Positions 50,854 to 59,650 of a DNA stretch of 64,000 nt are shown here, one piece after another. Under the pieces are notes generated by a model that was given only the letters and a program-made list of their open reading frames with translations, was not told the origin of the DNA and ran no database searches. The DNA is from Paenibacillus aceris (GTDB lineage Bacteria > Bacillota > Bacilli > Paenibacillales > NBRC-103111). The stretch's first letter is position 1. Each line of letters begins with the position of its first letter. The translations under genes and the position numbers were made by a program. Location of the stretch: NCBI RefSeq assembly GCF_017874035.1, contig NZ_JAGGKV010000005.1, positions 62,001-126,000 of the forward strand, written 5' to 3'.

Positions 50854-52005
50854 TTACTCTACCTGCTTTTCAGACTTCAGCAGCATTTTTCGTAAAACGC
50901 GAGCTACACGACTTTTCCTGTTTTTTGCTTTCTTTTTTATCCATTGTAATGACCTTTTGTATGCTTGGGTATTATTTTGTTGATAGAAGTGTTTGGCTGT
51001 AAGTTGTAGTGTTCTCCGTAATAACAGCGCAGACGAACGTGTTAACTTAGATCGGATTCCCCTGCGCAATACCCGCAGCGTATTTTTGTAAGTCTCGAAA
51101 TCTTCTGATGGAGGTACTAGGGCGAATAAATTTAGCGAGGAGTCATTGAATCCGTAGGTTTCAAACATGATTTTTAGATTTTCAGTATTTATAACATTAC
51201 CTCTGAAGTGGGTTGGATGTTCCTGGTGATACCCAACAACCTCTTTGATGGAGTAGAAAGGGATCTTTAACCGATGCAGCCTATATCCAAGGTCCCAGTC
51301 TTCGAGTCCATATAGTACAAATCGCTCATTGAATCCCCCAATACGGGTCAAATGGCTGCGTCTCATCGATACACAACGAGTAACTAGTAACGTCCAAGGA
51401 GCTACATCCGTTTTTGCAAATTGCTTTTTGATATTTGGGGGTACTCTTGAGGGGATAACAACTTTGGATAATGCACCCGTTTGATGAAGGATATCTTCTG
51501 GCGTTATTAGCGGAATAATTTCATTCGCTGATTCAAAGTCCATATTCCATAAGTTTGTTTGTGTAAGTCTGTAACGAAAATGTTCTTTTTCTTCAGGGGA
51601 AAAGTCAGGGTAATAATGGGTATATGCATCATCCCACGAGTAAGGGATGCCTGAAATCACGGCCATGGGATATTTGCGGTGATAACGGCTAACAGTTCTA
51701 ATGAATTCAGGTAACACCAAAAAGTCAGCATCACAGAAGATAATGTATAACCCACTCGCATGGCGCAGCCCTAAGTTTCTAACGGCAGATCGACCGAGTT
51801 GTTCCTGATGGGTTACATATTTTATTGGATAGGATGCTTGGAAGCCTTCGACCATTTCCTTCGTTCCATCTGTAGAACCGTCATCAGCTACAATCACTTC
51901 GAATAGATGCTTTGGATAAGTTTGTGTTTCAAATGAAACGAGCGTGAGCAGCAGTTGCTGGGCTCGATTATAGGTTGGAATGATAATGCTGTAGCGGATA
52001 GCCAA
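50854..52005 (-). CDS. Family 2 glycosyltransferase with GT7C-like C-terminal part
   Basis: 383 residues. GT-A fold: IIPTYNRAQQLLLTLVSF, VIVADDGSTDGT, and the DxD metal site in YIIFCDADFLVLP; then FNERFVLYGLEDWDLGYRLHR, the galactosyltransferase (Glyco_transf_7C) motif with the catalytic-type EDWDLG. The C terminus is basic and helical. TTG 52005 has GGGGGAG six bases upstream. Stands alone; may modify a surface polysaccharide or protein. No signal or membrane segment. Confidence 0.9.
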   Translation of the reverse strand: MAIRYSIIIPTYNRAQQLLLTLVSFETQTYPKHLFEVIVADDGSTDGTKEMVEGFQASYPIKYVTHQEQLGRSAVRNLGLRHASGLYIIFCDADFLVLPEFIRTVSRYHRKYPMAVISGIPYSWDDAYTHYYPDFSPEEKEHFRYRLTQTNLWNMDFESANEIIPLITPEDILHQTGALSKVVIPSRVPPNIKKQFAKTDVAPWTLLVTRCVSMRRSHLTRIGGFNERFVLYGLEDWDLGYRLHRLKIPFYSIKEVVGYHQEHPTHFRGNVINTENLKIMFETYGFNDSSLNLFALVPPSEDFETYKNTLRVLRRGIRSKLTRSSALLLRRTLQLTAKHFYQQNNTQAYKRSLQWIKKKAKNRKSRVARVLRKMLLKSEKQVE

Positions 52006-52244
52006 TATGATCTCCCCCGACCATTTTTAGAAAAGCCTTAAATAAGACAAAATAATAACAATATATTCAATGGCTTTAGCGTGGTATGGTCAAACATCCC
52101 TTAGGGTTTGAAAAGGGTTTGGGCTTATTCGGGTTACTAACTATTTCCTTAGTTCATTGTCATTTGTCTAATGACCAGAATATTATGATACAGCTAACGT
52201 CTAAGCTGAATAAGCATAGGAAGAAAGGATGAGGATAGATAATA

Positions 52245-53627
52245 ATGAAAAGGACATATAAGGTCAACGAGATCGCCAGTAAAATTGGAAAAACGCGAGC
52301 AGCAGTGATGGAATGGTCAAATCATTTTCGCGAATTTCTTCCGACCATAGTTGTTGGTAGATCAATAAGGTACACTGAAGAAGCCATCGAGATTTTTCAG
52401 ATCATTTCCAAGATGAAAGATGACAATAAACCACTCAAGCTGATTAGAGAACATTTACAGGATATGCGTCAAAAGGTATATATCTCACTTCATAAGGAAG
52501 AAAAACCGTTGCTTCCTACACCTACTATTATGCCTGACTCCAATTTGCCTCATGGCGTAAACAAATCAACTTTTCCTCCAATTGAAATCAAGTCCAACTT
52601 GTTATTAAGCCATGAAACAATGGAACTGCGTAACATGGTACATCTTCTCACGCAAAAGATAGAAGCGCATAAAGCTTCAGGGAATGTAAAAGACCATATA
52701 GACGACCTGAATCAAAAGGTTGGTGTATCATCTACTGCAGGCGGCAGGTTTTTATCACCTATTAAGGATAACTCAAACTCTCAGTTTATTCAGTTAACGA
52801 ATGAAGTCACGGAACTGCGTAACATAGTCCATGTTCTTACCGAAAGAGTAACAGAACTGTTCGAACAAGACATTAGCAGTGAAGTTGCTTCCACCATAGA
52901 ATTACTTAACAGACAATTTGAGGGTGTTTCTGTAGAAGTGACAGGGCTGCGGAATGTGATCCAGATCATTCAGCAAAAGGTAACTAAAGTTTCAGAGCAA
53001 GATCTCAAAGGTGAAATGCTTACTGCCGTAACAGAGTTACTGAATCAACGATATGAAGGCGTTTCTGAGGATGTAAATGAACTACGCAATATGAATCTCC
53101 ACACGCAAAAGGTAACCGACAAAAGATATGACGCCATTTCTGAAGAAGTAACCGAACTGCGCAGCGTAATCCAGATGCTAGCCCAAAAGGTAACTGAAGT
53201 TTCAGAGCAAGATCTCAAAGGTGAAATGCTTACTACCGTAACGGAGTTACTGAATCAACGATATGAAGGCGTTTCTGAGCATGTAAATGAACTACGGAAT
53301 ATGAATCTCCACACGCAAGAGGTAGCCGACAAAAGATATGACGCCATTTCTGAAGAAGTAACCGAACTGCGCAGCGTAATCCAGATCCTTGCCCAAAAGG
53401 TAGGGGAAATGGTGGAGCAAGACGTTAGCGGTGAAATGCATGTAAGAGAAGAATCGTTGAACAGAAGAATGCAAAACATATCTGAAGAAGTAGCAGGACT
53501 AGGTAACTTAATCCAAACAACAGAATTACTGAGCAGACGATATAACGACATATCTGAACAATTGAGAACACAGCAACTATTACTTGACAAGATTGCCAAA
53601 TTTCTTGGCTATCAGGTAATAAAATAA
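52245..53627 (+). CDS. MerR-type helix-turn-helix protein with long repeated coiled coil
   Basis: 460 residues. Residues 1-75 are a MerR-like winged helix (YKVNEIASKIGKTRAAVMEWS, then RYTEEAIEIFQIISKMKDDNKPLKLIREHL), similar in layout to RacA-type DNA-binding heads. From about 125 to the end it is a low-hydrophobicity coiled coil built from units containing SEEVTELRSVIQ(I/M)LAQKV. Two units, 52974-53183 and 53184-53393, are near-identical 210-base (70-residue) tandem copies; older diverged units flank them. Probably a DNA-anchoring or chromosome-organising protein; function unproven. ATG 52245 preceded by weak AAGGATGAGG. Confidence 0.75.
   Translation: MKRTYKVNEIASKIGKTRAAVMEWSNHFREFLPTIVVGRSIRYTEEAIEIFQIISKMKDDNKPLKLIREHLQDMRQKVYISLHKEEKPLLPTPTIMPDSNLPHGVNKSTFPPIEIKSNLLLSHETMELRNMVHLLTQKIEAHKASGNVKDHIDDLNQKVGVSSTAGGRFLSPIKDNSNSQFIQLTNEVTELRNIVHVLTERVTELFEQDISSEVASTIELLNRQFEGVSVEVTGLRNVIQIIQQKVTKVSEQDLKGEMLTAVTELLNQRYEGVSEDVNELRNMNLHTQKVTDKRYDAISEEVTELRSVIQMLAQKVTEVSEQDLKGEMLTTVTELLNQRYEGVSEHVNELRNMNLHTQEVADKRYDAISEEVTELRSVIQILAQKVGEMVEQDVSGEMHVREESLNRRMQNISEEVAGLGNLIQTTELLSRRYNDISEQLRTQQLLLDKIAKFLGYQVIK
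52974..53393 (+). repeat. 210-bp in-frame tandem duplication
   Basis: The sequence beginning CAAAAGGTAACT recurs at 52974, 53184 and (diverged continuation) 53394, exactly 210 bases apart. The first two copies differ at only a few positions, indicating recent duplication. It adds 70 residues (ten heptads) to the coiled coil without a frame change. Confidence 0.85.
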
Positions 53628-53669
53628 TTCTAATATTTTCCAAAGCTAATATTGCTTTAGTCGTACATG

Positions 53670-53695
53670 CGTTCAGCCGAAGGCTGAACGTTTTT
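53670..53695 (+). terminator. Intrinsic terminator after coiled-coil gene
   Basis: CGTTCAGCC GAA GGCTGAACG followed by TTTTT. The rest of 53696-53973 shows no gene; an A+T-rich upstream region for the MFS gene lies at its end. Confidence 0.85.
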
Positions 53696-53973
53696 GTCGT
53701 ACCGTCCAAGAGTGTTCTAATGGATGTACTCTGGCTGAATAGCAAGCCTCGGAAGATGATTTTAGGTACAGTGTAGTCAAGCTGGCTTCTTACGCTGCTA
53801 CTGCTGTTGATCTGGGATGTACGCGTTGCACTTTCATCTTACCTTCAACTGATTATAACTTGGCATTCAATAGACAGTTAACTTTAGGTAACTTAGTTTA
53901 AAATAATTCACTCCTTCTCATAACAGGAATGACTATTTATAATTGATAATAAAGAATAAATTATGAGGTATTC

Positions 53974-55173
53974 ATGCAAATCATTCGTGACGTTCGCAAG
54001 TTTGTTTCAATCCCCGGAGCGAGAACGCTGCTTACCATGTTATTTTTATACGGTATAGGAACAGGTATTTTAGCACCTATGAACGCCGTGTATCTCAACG
54101 AGAGCGTTGGGCTTTCTAAAGTACAGATCGTTGTTGTTTTCGCGGTATCACTGTTTTGCAATATAGCCATTACGATTACAGTTGGATGGATCAGCGACAG
54201 TTTGAAAAACAAGAAGAAACTACCGGTATTAGCGGCCTTACTTTGCATAATCGGGTTGTTCATCTACATGAATGCTTCTGATTTTCGGAGCGCGCTCATT
54301 GGAATGACGATAACCGTTGCACCGTCCGGATTGATTATGGGGCAGCTGTTTGGCATGGCTAGAAATCATTTTGCCCGAAGTGCCGGTGACATTGTGGAGA
54401 TGGCCCAAATATGGCTTCGGGCTACCTATAGTATTGGCTTTTTTACGGGGCTGCTGCTTGGAGCTAACATCTTCCTCATTGCAACGTTTAAGGGCGTACT
54501 ATGGGGGAATATGGCAGGCTATGTGTGTTTGGTGGTTCTCTTGCTGTTGTATAAGGAAACAACGGGGGGACCGGGAGCAAAACAAGTGGTGAAAGGAGAA
54601 CCGTTCTCTCTTGTTATGCTGGTAGCACTGCTTATGCTCTCTTGTGCCGATGCCATTCGAGGCTTATATTTACAGCTTGTCGTATTAAAGCTGTTCGGTA
54701 AGCCGGAGATTATGTCCTATATATGGAGCGCGCAGGCGGTATTCGAGCTGTTTTTCATGACAATGGGCGGATATTTGGCGGCACGGTACGGTAGTAAGAA
54801 GATTATTTTTCTCGGCGGTTGTTTCGCGCTCGCCACTTATTTGACTTATACGAGCAGTACCTCGCTTCCTGTCTTCTTTATCGTCCAGCCGTTGTATTCG
54901 TTCTTTGTTTCAATTCTGTACGGAGTTGCCATGGGCTATGTGCAGCGGATGTTTTTAAGCCGAACAGGCTTTGGTGCAAGCTTATACGTGTTCATATCGC
55001 AGACGGCTTCTTTAATCGGATATTTCTTACCTCTGTTCATTCAGGGGATAACGCCGAAAATATTCTTCATACCAAGCGTTCTTGTCGTGCTATCGTTACT
55101 TATCATCGGAATGGTGTTGTACAGGGAAGGACGATCGAATTTGAGGAACTCGACCGTCATTGAGCAACTATGA
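53974..55173 (+). CDS. MFS transporter, sugar efflux (Set) type
   Basis: 399 residues, 12 predicted helices. The N-terminal half GIGTGILAPMNAVYLNESVGLSKVQI and VGWISDSLKNKKK resemble SetA/SetB sugar-efflux transporters; FGMARNHFARSAGD and QIWLRATYSIGFF also fit. GAGG lies shortly before ATG 53974. It may export sugars or glycosides; MFS membership is firm and the substrate is not. Confidence 0.85.
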   Translation: MQIIRDVRKFVSIPGARTLLTMLFLYGIGTGILAPMNAVYLNESVGLSKVQIVVVFAVSLFCNIAITITVGWISDSLKNKKKLPVLAALLCIIGLFIYMNASDFRSALIGMTITVAPSGLIMGQLFGMARNHFARSAGDIVEMAQIWLRATYSIGFFTGLLLGANIFLIATFKGVLWGNMAGYVCLVVLLLLYKETTGGPGAKQVVKGEPFSLVMLVALLMLSCADAIRGLYLQLVVLKLFGKPEIMSYIWSAQAVFELFFMTMGGYLAARYGSKKIIFLGGCFALATYLTYTSSTSLPVFFIVQPLYSFFVSILYGVAMGYVQRMFLSRTGFGASLYVFISQTASLIGYFLPLFIQGITPKIFFIPSVLVVLSLLIIGMVLYREGRSNLRNSTVIEQL

Positions 55174-55235
55174 ACACTTAAATATTTCCCATGCAATAAT
55201 CGTTTGAAAAACTAATATCTGGAGGGATTTGTTTT

Positions 55236-56189
55236 ATGCGATATCGGAATTTGGGGACAAGCGGATTGGAAGTTTCGGTGCTAGGTTTGGGTACAAATGC
55301 ATTCGGTGGGCGCGCAGACAAAAACACATCGATTCGAGTCCTGCATCACGCAGTTGACAAGGGGATCACGTTCATTGACACTGCCAATGTTTATACAGGC
55401 ACGAAATCGGAAGAGATAATCGGAGAAGCGTTTGAAGGACGGCGTCATGAAGTGCTCCTTGCGACAAAAGTGGGTATAAAGCTAGGAGAAGGTCCGAACA
55501 GCAGAGGTTCGTCGCGTCAGCATATTCTAAAGGAACTCGAAAGCAGTTTGCGCCGCTTGCGAACGGACTACATTGACCTGTACCAGATCCATGTTTTTGA
55601 TCCGAAGACATCGCTTGACGAGACGCTCCGTACTTTGGATGATTTGGTGACATCCGGAAAAGTGAGATACGTGGGGGCCTCGAATTATGCAGCGTGGCAA
55701 ATGATGAAATCCTTGGCCATAAGTGAAAGTCAACGCCTGATCAAGTATGTATCGGTTCAACCCGGCTATTCACTGGCCGATCGTGGTGTGGAAAGGGAGC
55801 TGATTCCATTCTGCGTTGATCAGGGGATCGGAATCATTCCTTATTTTCCACTGGCAGGAGGAATTCTTACAGGGAAATATTCGGGAGGTTCTGTACCAAG
55901 CGGATCACAGTTGGACATGAACCCTAACTTTGCGCGGCGTGTGAACTCTGCCCGAGTGGAGCTGGGTGAACAGGTGGCCAAAATTGCAGCGGAGATCGGT
56001 ACATCAGCCACAGCCCTCTCGCTGGCTTGGTTGCTGCACCAACCTGCGGTAAGCACCGTTATCGCCGGAGCGACACGTGAATCCCAAATCGATGAGAATC
56101 TGAAGGCGGTTAACCTTGAGCTTAGCGAGGATGTTCTGAGATCGCTCGATGATGTAAGTAAAGACTTTATCTACTCGCCTCCGTTTTGA
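55236..56189 (+). CDS. Aldo/keto reductase
   Basis: 317-residue AKR barrel close to the YghZ/KvbB-like group: GLGTNAFGG, FIDTANVYTGTKSEEIIGEAF (catalytic Asp and Tyr), LATKVG (Lys), YQIHVFDP (His), and the NADPH-binding end VIAGATRESQIDEN. TGGAGGG precedes ATG 55236. 62 bases after the MFS gene and 39 before the NIPSNAP gene, so the three may share a transcript. Confidence 0.92.
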   Translation: MRYRNLGTSGLEVSVLGLGTNAFGGRADKNTSIRVLHHAVDKGITFIDTANVYTGTKSEEIIGEAFEGRRHEVLLATKVGIKLGEGPNSRGSSRQHILKELESSLRRLRTDYIDLYQIHVFDPKTSLDETLRTLDDLVTSGKVRYVGASNYAAWQMMKSLAISESQRLIKYVSVQPGYSLADRGVERELIPFCVDQGIGIIPYFPLAGGILTGKYSGGSVPSGSQLDMNPNFARRVNSARVELGEQVAKIAAEIGTSATALSLAWLLHQPAVSTVIAGATRESQIDENLKAVNLELSEDVLRSLDDVSKDFIYSPPF

Positions 56190-56228
56190 TTGCATGGAAA
56201 TTATTAGGAGATTGGAGTTGAATGGCCA

Positions 56229-56546
56229 ATGATTTACGAATTGAGAATCTATACTATTCATCCAGGAAAAATCGATGCGATTCGAAAGCGTTTTTCCGAT
56301 CATACGCTAGGTGTTTTTGCCAGACTCGGCATGCAGGTGTGTGATTTCTGGGAGGATTTGGAGGAGCATCCTAAGCTCTATTACACAATGCAATACGAAA
56401 GTATGGAAGAACGGACAAGACAATGGGAAGCTTTCTCGCAGGACAAGGAGTGGAACGAAGTGAAACAAAAATCCGAGCAGGATGGAAAAATTGTTGAATT
56501 CGTCGAACAGGTTTTTATGAAAAGAGCGGAATATTTTAAAAAATAG
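56229..56546 (+). CDS. NIPSNAP-family protein
   Basis: 105 residues with the MIYELRIYTIHPGKIDAI start and FWEDLEEHPKLYYTMQYESMEER ... WEAFSQDKEWNEV pattern of NIPSNAP (dimeric ferredoxin-like fold). Usually found beside catabolic or redox genes with no defined reaction. The preceding aldo/keto reductase suggests a shared pathway. Confidence 0.88.
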   Translation: MIYELRIYTIHPGKIDAIRKRFSDHTLGVFARLGMQVCDFWEDLEEHPKLYYTMQYESMEERTRQWEAFSQDKEWNEVKQKSEQDGKIVEFVEQVFMKRAEYFKK

Positions 56547-56596
56547 ATTCAGGCCCATGTAGATTGGGGGAAAGTGAATAGAAGTCTAGTTTAAAA

Positions 56597-56628
56597 AAGA
56601 GGCATAGCGACTCATCGCTATGCCTCTT
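56597..56628. terminator. Bidirectional terminator
   Basis: Perfect 14-base arms AAGAGGCATAGCGA and TCGCTATGCCTCTT with a four-base loop; on the minus strand followed by a T6 run and overlapping the MFS stop codon. Confidence 0.88.
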
Positions 56629-58003
56629 CAACTTGTACTTTTCTTCGTAGTCCAAGCCTGTATCGGCGGAGCAGTCCGCATGCCAGCATCGCTAGACAGA
56701 GCAGAGCCCCTAGGCCGTAGAGCACTCGCAAATGCGGCACCTGGGCGGACAAATCAGCGCCCCCTAGACTTCCAACGAGCAGCACTGCGAAGGCGATGCC
56801 TGCCACCATGCCCAAATAACGAATAAGAGCAAGCATGCTGCCGACGAGACTTGCCTTCGTCCCGGGAGCCGCGCTCATCATATCTGCATTATTGGAGGCT
56901 AAAAACAACCCGCCGCCCGCACCGAACAACCCGCCGAACCAAAGAAAGTCGGCAAGCGAGGGGAGACCGCCGACCATAACGGGAAGCATCGCGCCCATGC
57001 AGAGAAGCGCTCCTACGCTCGTCGGCCAGAAGGCTCCGAACCGGTCTCGGCTCCAGCCGGACAAAGGTCCCATAATACCGAGAAATACCGGTTGGACAGC
57101 CAGAACCAGTCCGACCGACGTGATGGAAAGACCGAGGCTGTTTTTTAAGTAAAAGGCTTGCGGAATTTGGGTAGCAGTCAATGCGGCGTAATAAAGAAAA
57201 GATGAGCTGTTCCCAATCAAAATCGACCGATTTCGGAAAAAAATGGGGTCGATAATTCCGTTTGTCTGTCCTCTTTCATACCAGGCAAGGAAAATGGCAG
57301 TCAAAAGTCCGGCTCCCCCCAAAACGGCCACGGTGCCGGAAAAACCATCCTCCTCCAAGAATACGGCTCCAATGAACAAACAGAGGACGCAGACGGCGAG
57401 AACAACGGCCCCGACGTAGTCGATCGATCGGCGGTTGCGTTTTGTCTGAGGAAACCAAAGCCAGCCTAGAATGGCTGCAACTAAGCCGATGGGGACATTA
57501 ATCCAGAATAGCAGCGGCCAACCGGAGAGATGCATGAGGAAGCCCCCGATAGCAGGCCCTGATAGGGTGCCAACGGACATTACGATCGTGTTGACTCCGA
57601 GCGCTTTTCCACGTTCATGATCAGGAAAAATGGCACGGACCATCGCTTGGCTGTTCGCCATAATCATGGCGGCACCGATGCCCTGAATGCAACGGGCGAT
57701 CAGCAGGAGAGCGAAGCCTCCGGGTACGGTCGCTACAAGCGAACCGAGCGCAAAGAAGAGGAAGCCGATGCTGTAGACTTTGCCGCGATTCAAGCGATCC
57801 GATAAACTCCCCAGGATGGGAAGCAGACCGATCATCGTGAGTAAATAAGCGGTTACGGCCCATTGCACGGCGGAGAGCGTTACACCATTCTCCTCCGCGA
57901 TGACGGGAAGTGCCAGATTTACGATCCCGACGTCCAATGTCGTCATGAACGTCCCTAGGTTGATCACCTGCATGATCGCCCAGCGGTTTACGAGTTTTGC
58001 CAC
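56618..58003 (-). CDS. MFS drug-efflux transporter, DHA2 (EmrB/QacA) type
   Basis: 461 residues with 14 predicted helices: LGTFMTTLDVGIVNLALPVIAEE (motif D1), GSLSDRLNRGKVYSIG (motif A), LLIARCIQGIGAAMIMANSQAMV (motif B) and SVGTLSGPAIGGFLM (motif C, antiporter signature). GTG 58003 has AAGAGGT six bases upstream. Single gene, convergent with NIPSNAP. Confidence 0.92.
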   Translation of the reverse strand: MAKLVNRWAIMQVINLGTFMTTLDVGIVNLALPVIAEENGVTLSAVQWAVTAYLLTMIGLLPILGSLSDRLNRGKVYSIGFLFFALGSLVATVPGGFALLLIARCIQGIGAAMIMANSQAMVRAIFPDHERGKALGVNTIVMSVGTLSGPAIGGFLMHLSGWPLLFWINVPIGLVAAILGWLWFPQTKRNRRSIDYVGAVVLAVCVLCLFIGAVFLEEDGFSGTVAVLGGAGLLTAIFLAWYERGQTNGIIDPIFFRNRSILIGNSSSFLYYAALTATQIPQAFYLKNSLGLSITSVGLVLAVQPVFLGIMGPLSGWSRDRFGAFWPTSVGALLCMGAMLPVMVGGLPSLADFLWFGGLFGAGGGLFLASNNADMMSAAPGTKASLVGSMLALIRYLGMVAGIAFAVLLVGSLGGADLSAQVPHLRVLYGLGALLCLAMLACGLLRRYRLGLRRKVQVEEA

Positions 58004-58104
58004 ACAGATACCTCTTTTCTGCTCATGATGCTTTCCTGTCTCATTTTACTCTTAACTCGCTCCCGAGGGGTGACTATAATTCGACTTTAAATCAATAATT
58101 AGAA

Positions 58105-58139
58105 AAACTGCGGGAACGCTAAAAAGCATCCCGCAGTTT
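58105..58139 (-). terminator. Terminator of HAD gene
   Basis: Perfect arms AAACTGCGGGA and TCCCGCAGTTT; on the minus strand a TTTTTC tract follows. Confidence 0.8.
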
Positions 58140-58201
58140 AAGTTATTGAATCCCCGGGCGAGCGGGAGTCAAGCGTTCTTTTTGCAGCTGTTATGGGGGC
58201 T

Positions 58202-59020
58202 TTAACTAATTTGCTGCATGGATCCTTGGATTGCATGCAAGAGCTGTGGAATTTCGGATAGGCTACGAATCTCGTAAGTAGGTCTAATGTTGAGCGGTGA
58301 GTGTACAAGATGATGGTTAATCCAAATGTTGGTGATCCCGGCCGTTTGGGCACCTTTAATATCTGTTGCCAGTGTATCACCGATCATCACAGCTTCATTC
58401 GGAGAGAGGCGAAGCAGATCAAGTGCATGATGAAAAATAGCAGGATCCGGTTTGCCGGTGCCAAAGGTGCCGGAGATAACTATATGATTAAAATAATCCG
58501 CTAGACCGGGAATACTATCAATTTTTTCCTGTTGGATGTCTGGTGCACCATTTGTCAATAGCAACAGTTCGTATCGTTTGTGCAGTTCATCTAGTACTTT
58601 GAAGGTATCGTCGTATACAAAAGGTCGGTTTCTTCTTTCCTTCATGAATTGTTCCGCGAGTTGGGCGCCTATGTCTGGACAATCAATGCCAAGCATTTGC
58701 AGCCCAAGATTCCACGATTCTCTTCTGTATGTAGGCGCTAATTCCTGAATTCTGCGGAAGTTCGGATGCACCCCTTGATGAAATTGCCCCCATAATGCTT
58801 CAAGGTCGGTCACATCAATCATGTGCAACCACTCATATAAGTCTAAAGATTTAAAAAGCAAGCCTGCGGAAGTGCGGACGGCGTTTTCAAGCACTTGAGC
58901 TTCAATTGCGAATTGGTTTGCCGCTTGATTGCATGTTGCTTGAAACGATTCATTGATGCTCTTTTCATCCCATAGTAAGGTGTTGTCCAAGTCAAAAATA
59001 AGGGCTTTCTTCTTATGCAT
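58202..59020 (-). CDS. HAD-superfamily hydrolase (YjjG/Neu5Ac-9-phosphatase-like)
   Basis: 272 residues with HAD motifs: FDLDNTLL (nucleophile and acid Asp), LLLTNGAPDIQ (motif 2 Thr), GKPDPAIF (motif 3 Lys) and VMIGDTLATDIKGA (motif 4). The large alpha-helical cap (about residues 20-110) places it in subfamily I (YjjG or haloacid-dehalogenase-like). AGGAGG precedes ATG 59020. Probably a small-molecule phosphatase; substrate unknown. Confidence 0.9.
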   Translation of the reverse strand: MHKKKALIFDLDNTLLWDEKSINESFQATCNQAANQFAIEAQVLENAVRTSAGLLFKSLDLYEWLHMIDVTDLEALWGQFHQGVHPNFRRIQELAPTYRRESWNLGLQMLGIDCPDIGAQLAEQFMKERRNRPFVYDDTFKVLDELHKRYELLLLTNGAPDIQQEKIDSIPGLADYFNHIVISGTFGTGKPDPAIFHHALDLLRLSPNEAVMIGDTLATDIKGAQTAGITNIWINHHLVHSPLNIRPTYEIRSLSEIPQLLHAIQGSMQQIS

Positions 59021-59300
59021 AGATCTAAAGTCCTCCTAGATGTTGTTGATTCGCAGCAATAAACATGATTATCTCAAAATAAATCACTGAAAAACACAGA
59101 ATATACCAATAATGCAGATTAATTTCGCGATAAAGCGAGAAATTGACTTGAAAATTGTGGAAAGATCTTTAAGTCTGTTGTTGTTTTCTGTGATTTTAAA
59201 GTAGATATTACCCTAATCAAGAAACTATATCAATGTATTTTAATAAAATTAAACATAAAACAACAATAACAAATAATATTAAACATAAATTCACATAGAG

Positions 59301-59329
59301 TTAACACTGCGCTAACAAATTACTTATAT
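59301..59329 (+). promoter_or_regulatory. Candidate promoter of surface-protein locus
   Basis: TTAACA (59301-59306) and TTATAT (59324-59329), 17 bases apart. The 59021-59377 interval is very A+T-rich, contains two ATTAAACATAAA copies about 30 bases apart, and shows no gene. Confidence 0.4.
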
Positions 59330-59377
59330 CTTAAAGGTATCAATAAACACTACGAAACCTAAGGGGAGAAGCAAAAA

Positions 59378-59464
59378 GTGAAGTTGAAGTTGAAATCTAT
59401 CTTGAATGTGACTGTAAGCGCAACGCTCTTGGTGACTGTACTTGTTTGCTTGTGGTCCTGGTAA
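59378..59464 (+). CDS. 28-residue hydrophobic peptide, possible leader
   Basis: GTG 59378 follows AAGGGGAG at ten bases and encodes 28 residues: a Lys-rich N terminus, a hydrophobic core with LLVTVLVC and a CLWSW end. It looks like a signal peptide or single membrane helix cut off by a stop. It could be a real small membrane or signalling peptide, a leader ORF for the large surface-protein gene, or the remnant of an exported-protein gene. Confidence 0.4.
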   Translation: MKLKLKSILNVTVSATLLVTVLVCLWSW

Positions 59465-59489
59465 AACCACAACAACACAGGGAGGGGTT

Positions 59490-59602
59490 GGCAGCACATC
59501 GTGCGCGATTCCACAGGAATCATAACAGCCAAGCTGCATTAAGCCGATAGCAAAAGAATTCCTGGACTGTTAGCGAAGACGCAATAAGACGATACGCGTC
59601 CA
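59490..59602 (+). other. Hairpin-rich 5' leader of SLH protein gene
   Basis: Between the peptide stop and the SLH gene lie GCAC ATC GTGC, GATTCC ACA GGAATC (59507-59521), TAACAG ... CTGTTA (about 59523-59571) and GACGC ... GCGTC (59578-59600). Consecutive stems in a 5' leader suggest a structured regulatory RNA. It does not match the class I c-di-GMP riboswitch consensus that I checked by eye; no other class recognised. Confidence 0.35.
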
Positions 59603-59650
59603 AACAGGGGCCAAAAAAGTAAATCAGATGGAAGAGGAGAATTGTGAGTG

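Noticed and set aside
52974..53393. Tandem repeat considered as a CRISPR-like or satellite array
   Set aside because: The 210-base units are in frame, coding, contiguous and without spacers; they extend a coiled coil.
59465..59650. Class I c-di-GMP (GEMM) riboswitch upstream of the SLH gene
   Set aside because: The conserved CACGCACAGGGCAAACC-type core and the second GGGACGCAAAGCC-like element are absent; only unassigned stems remain.
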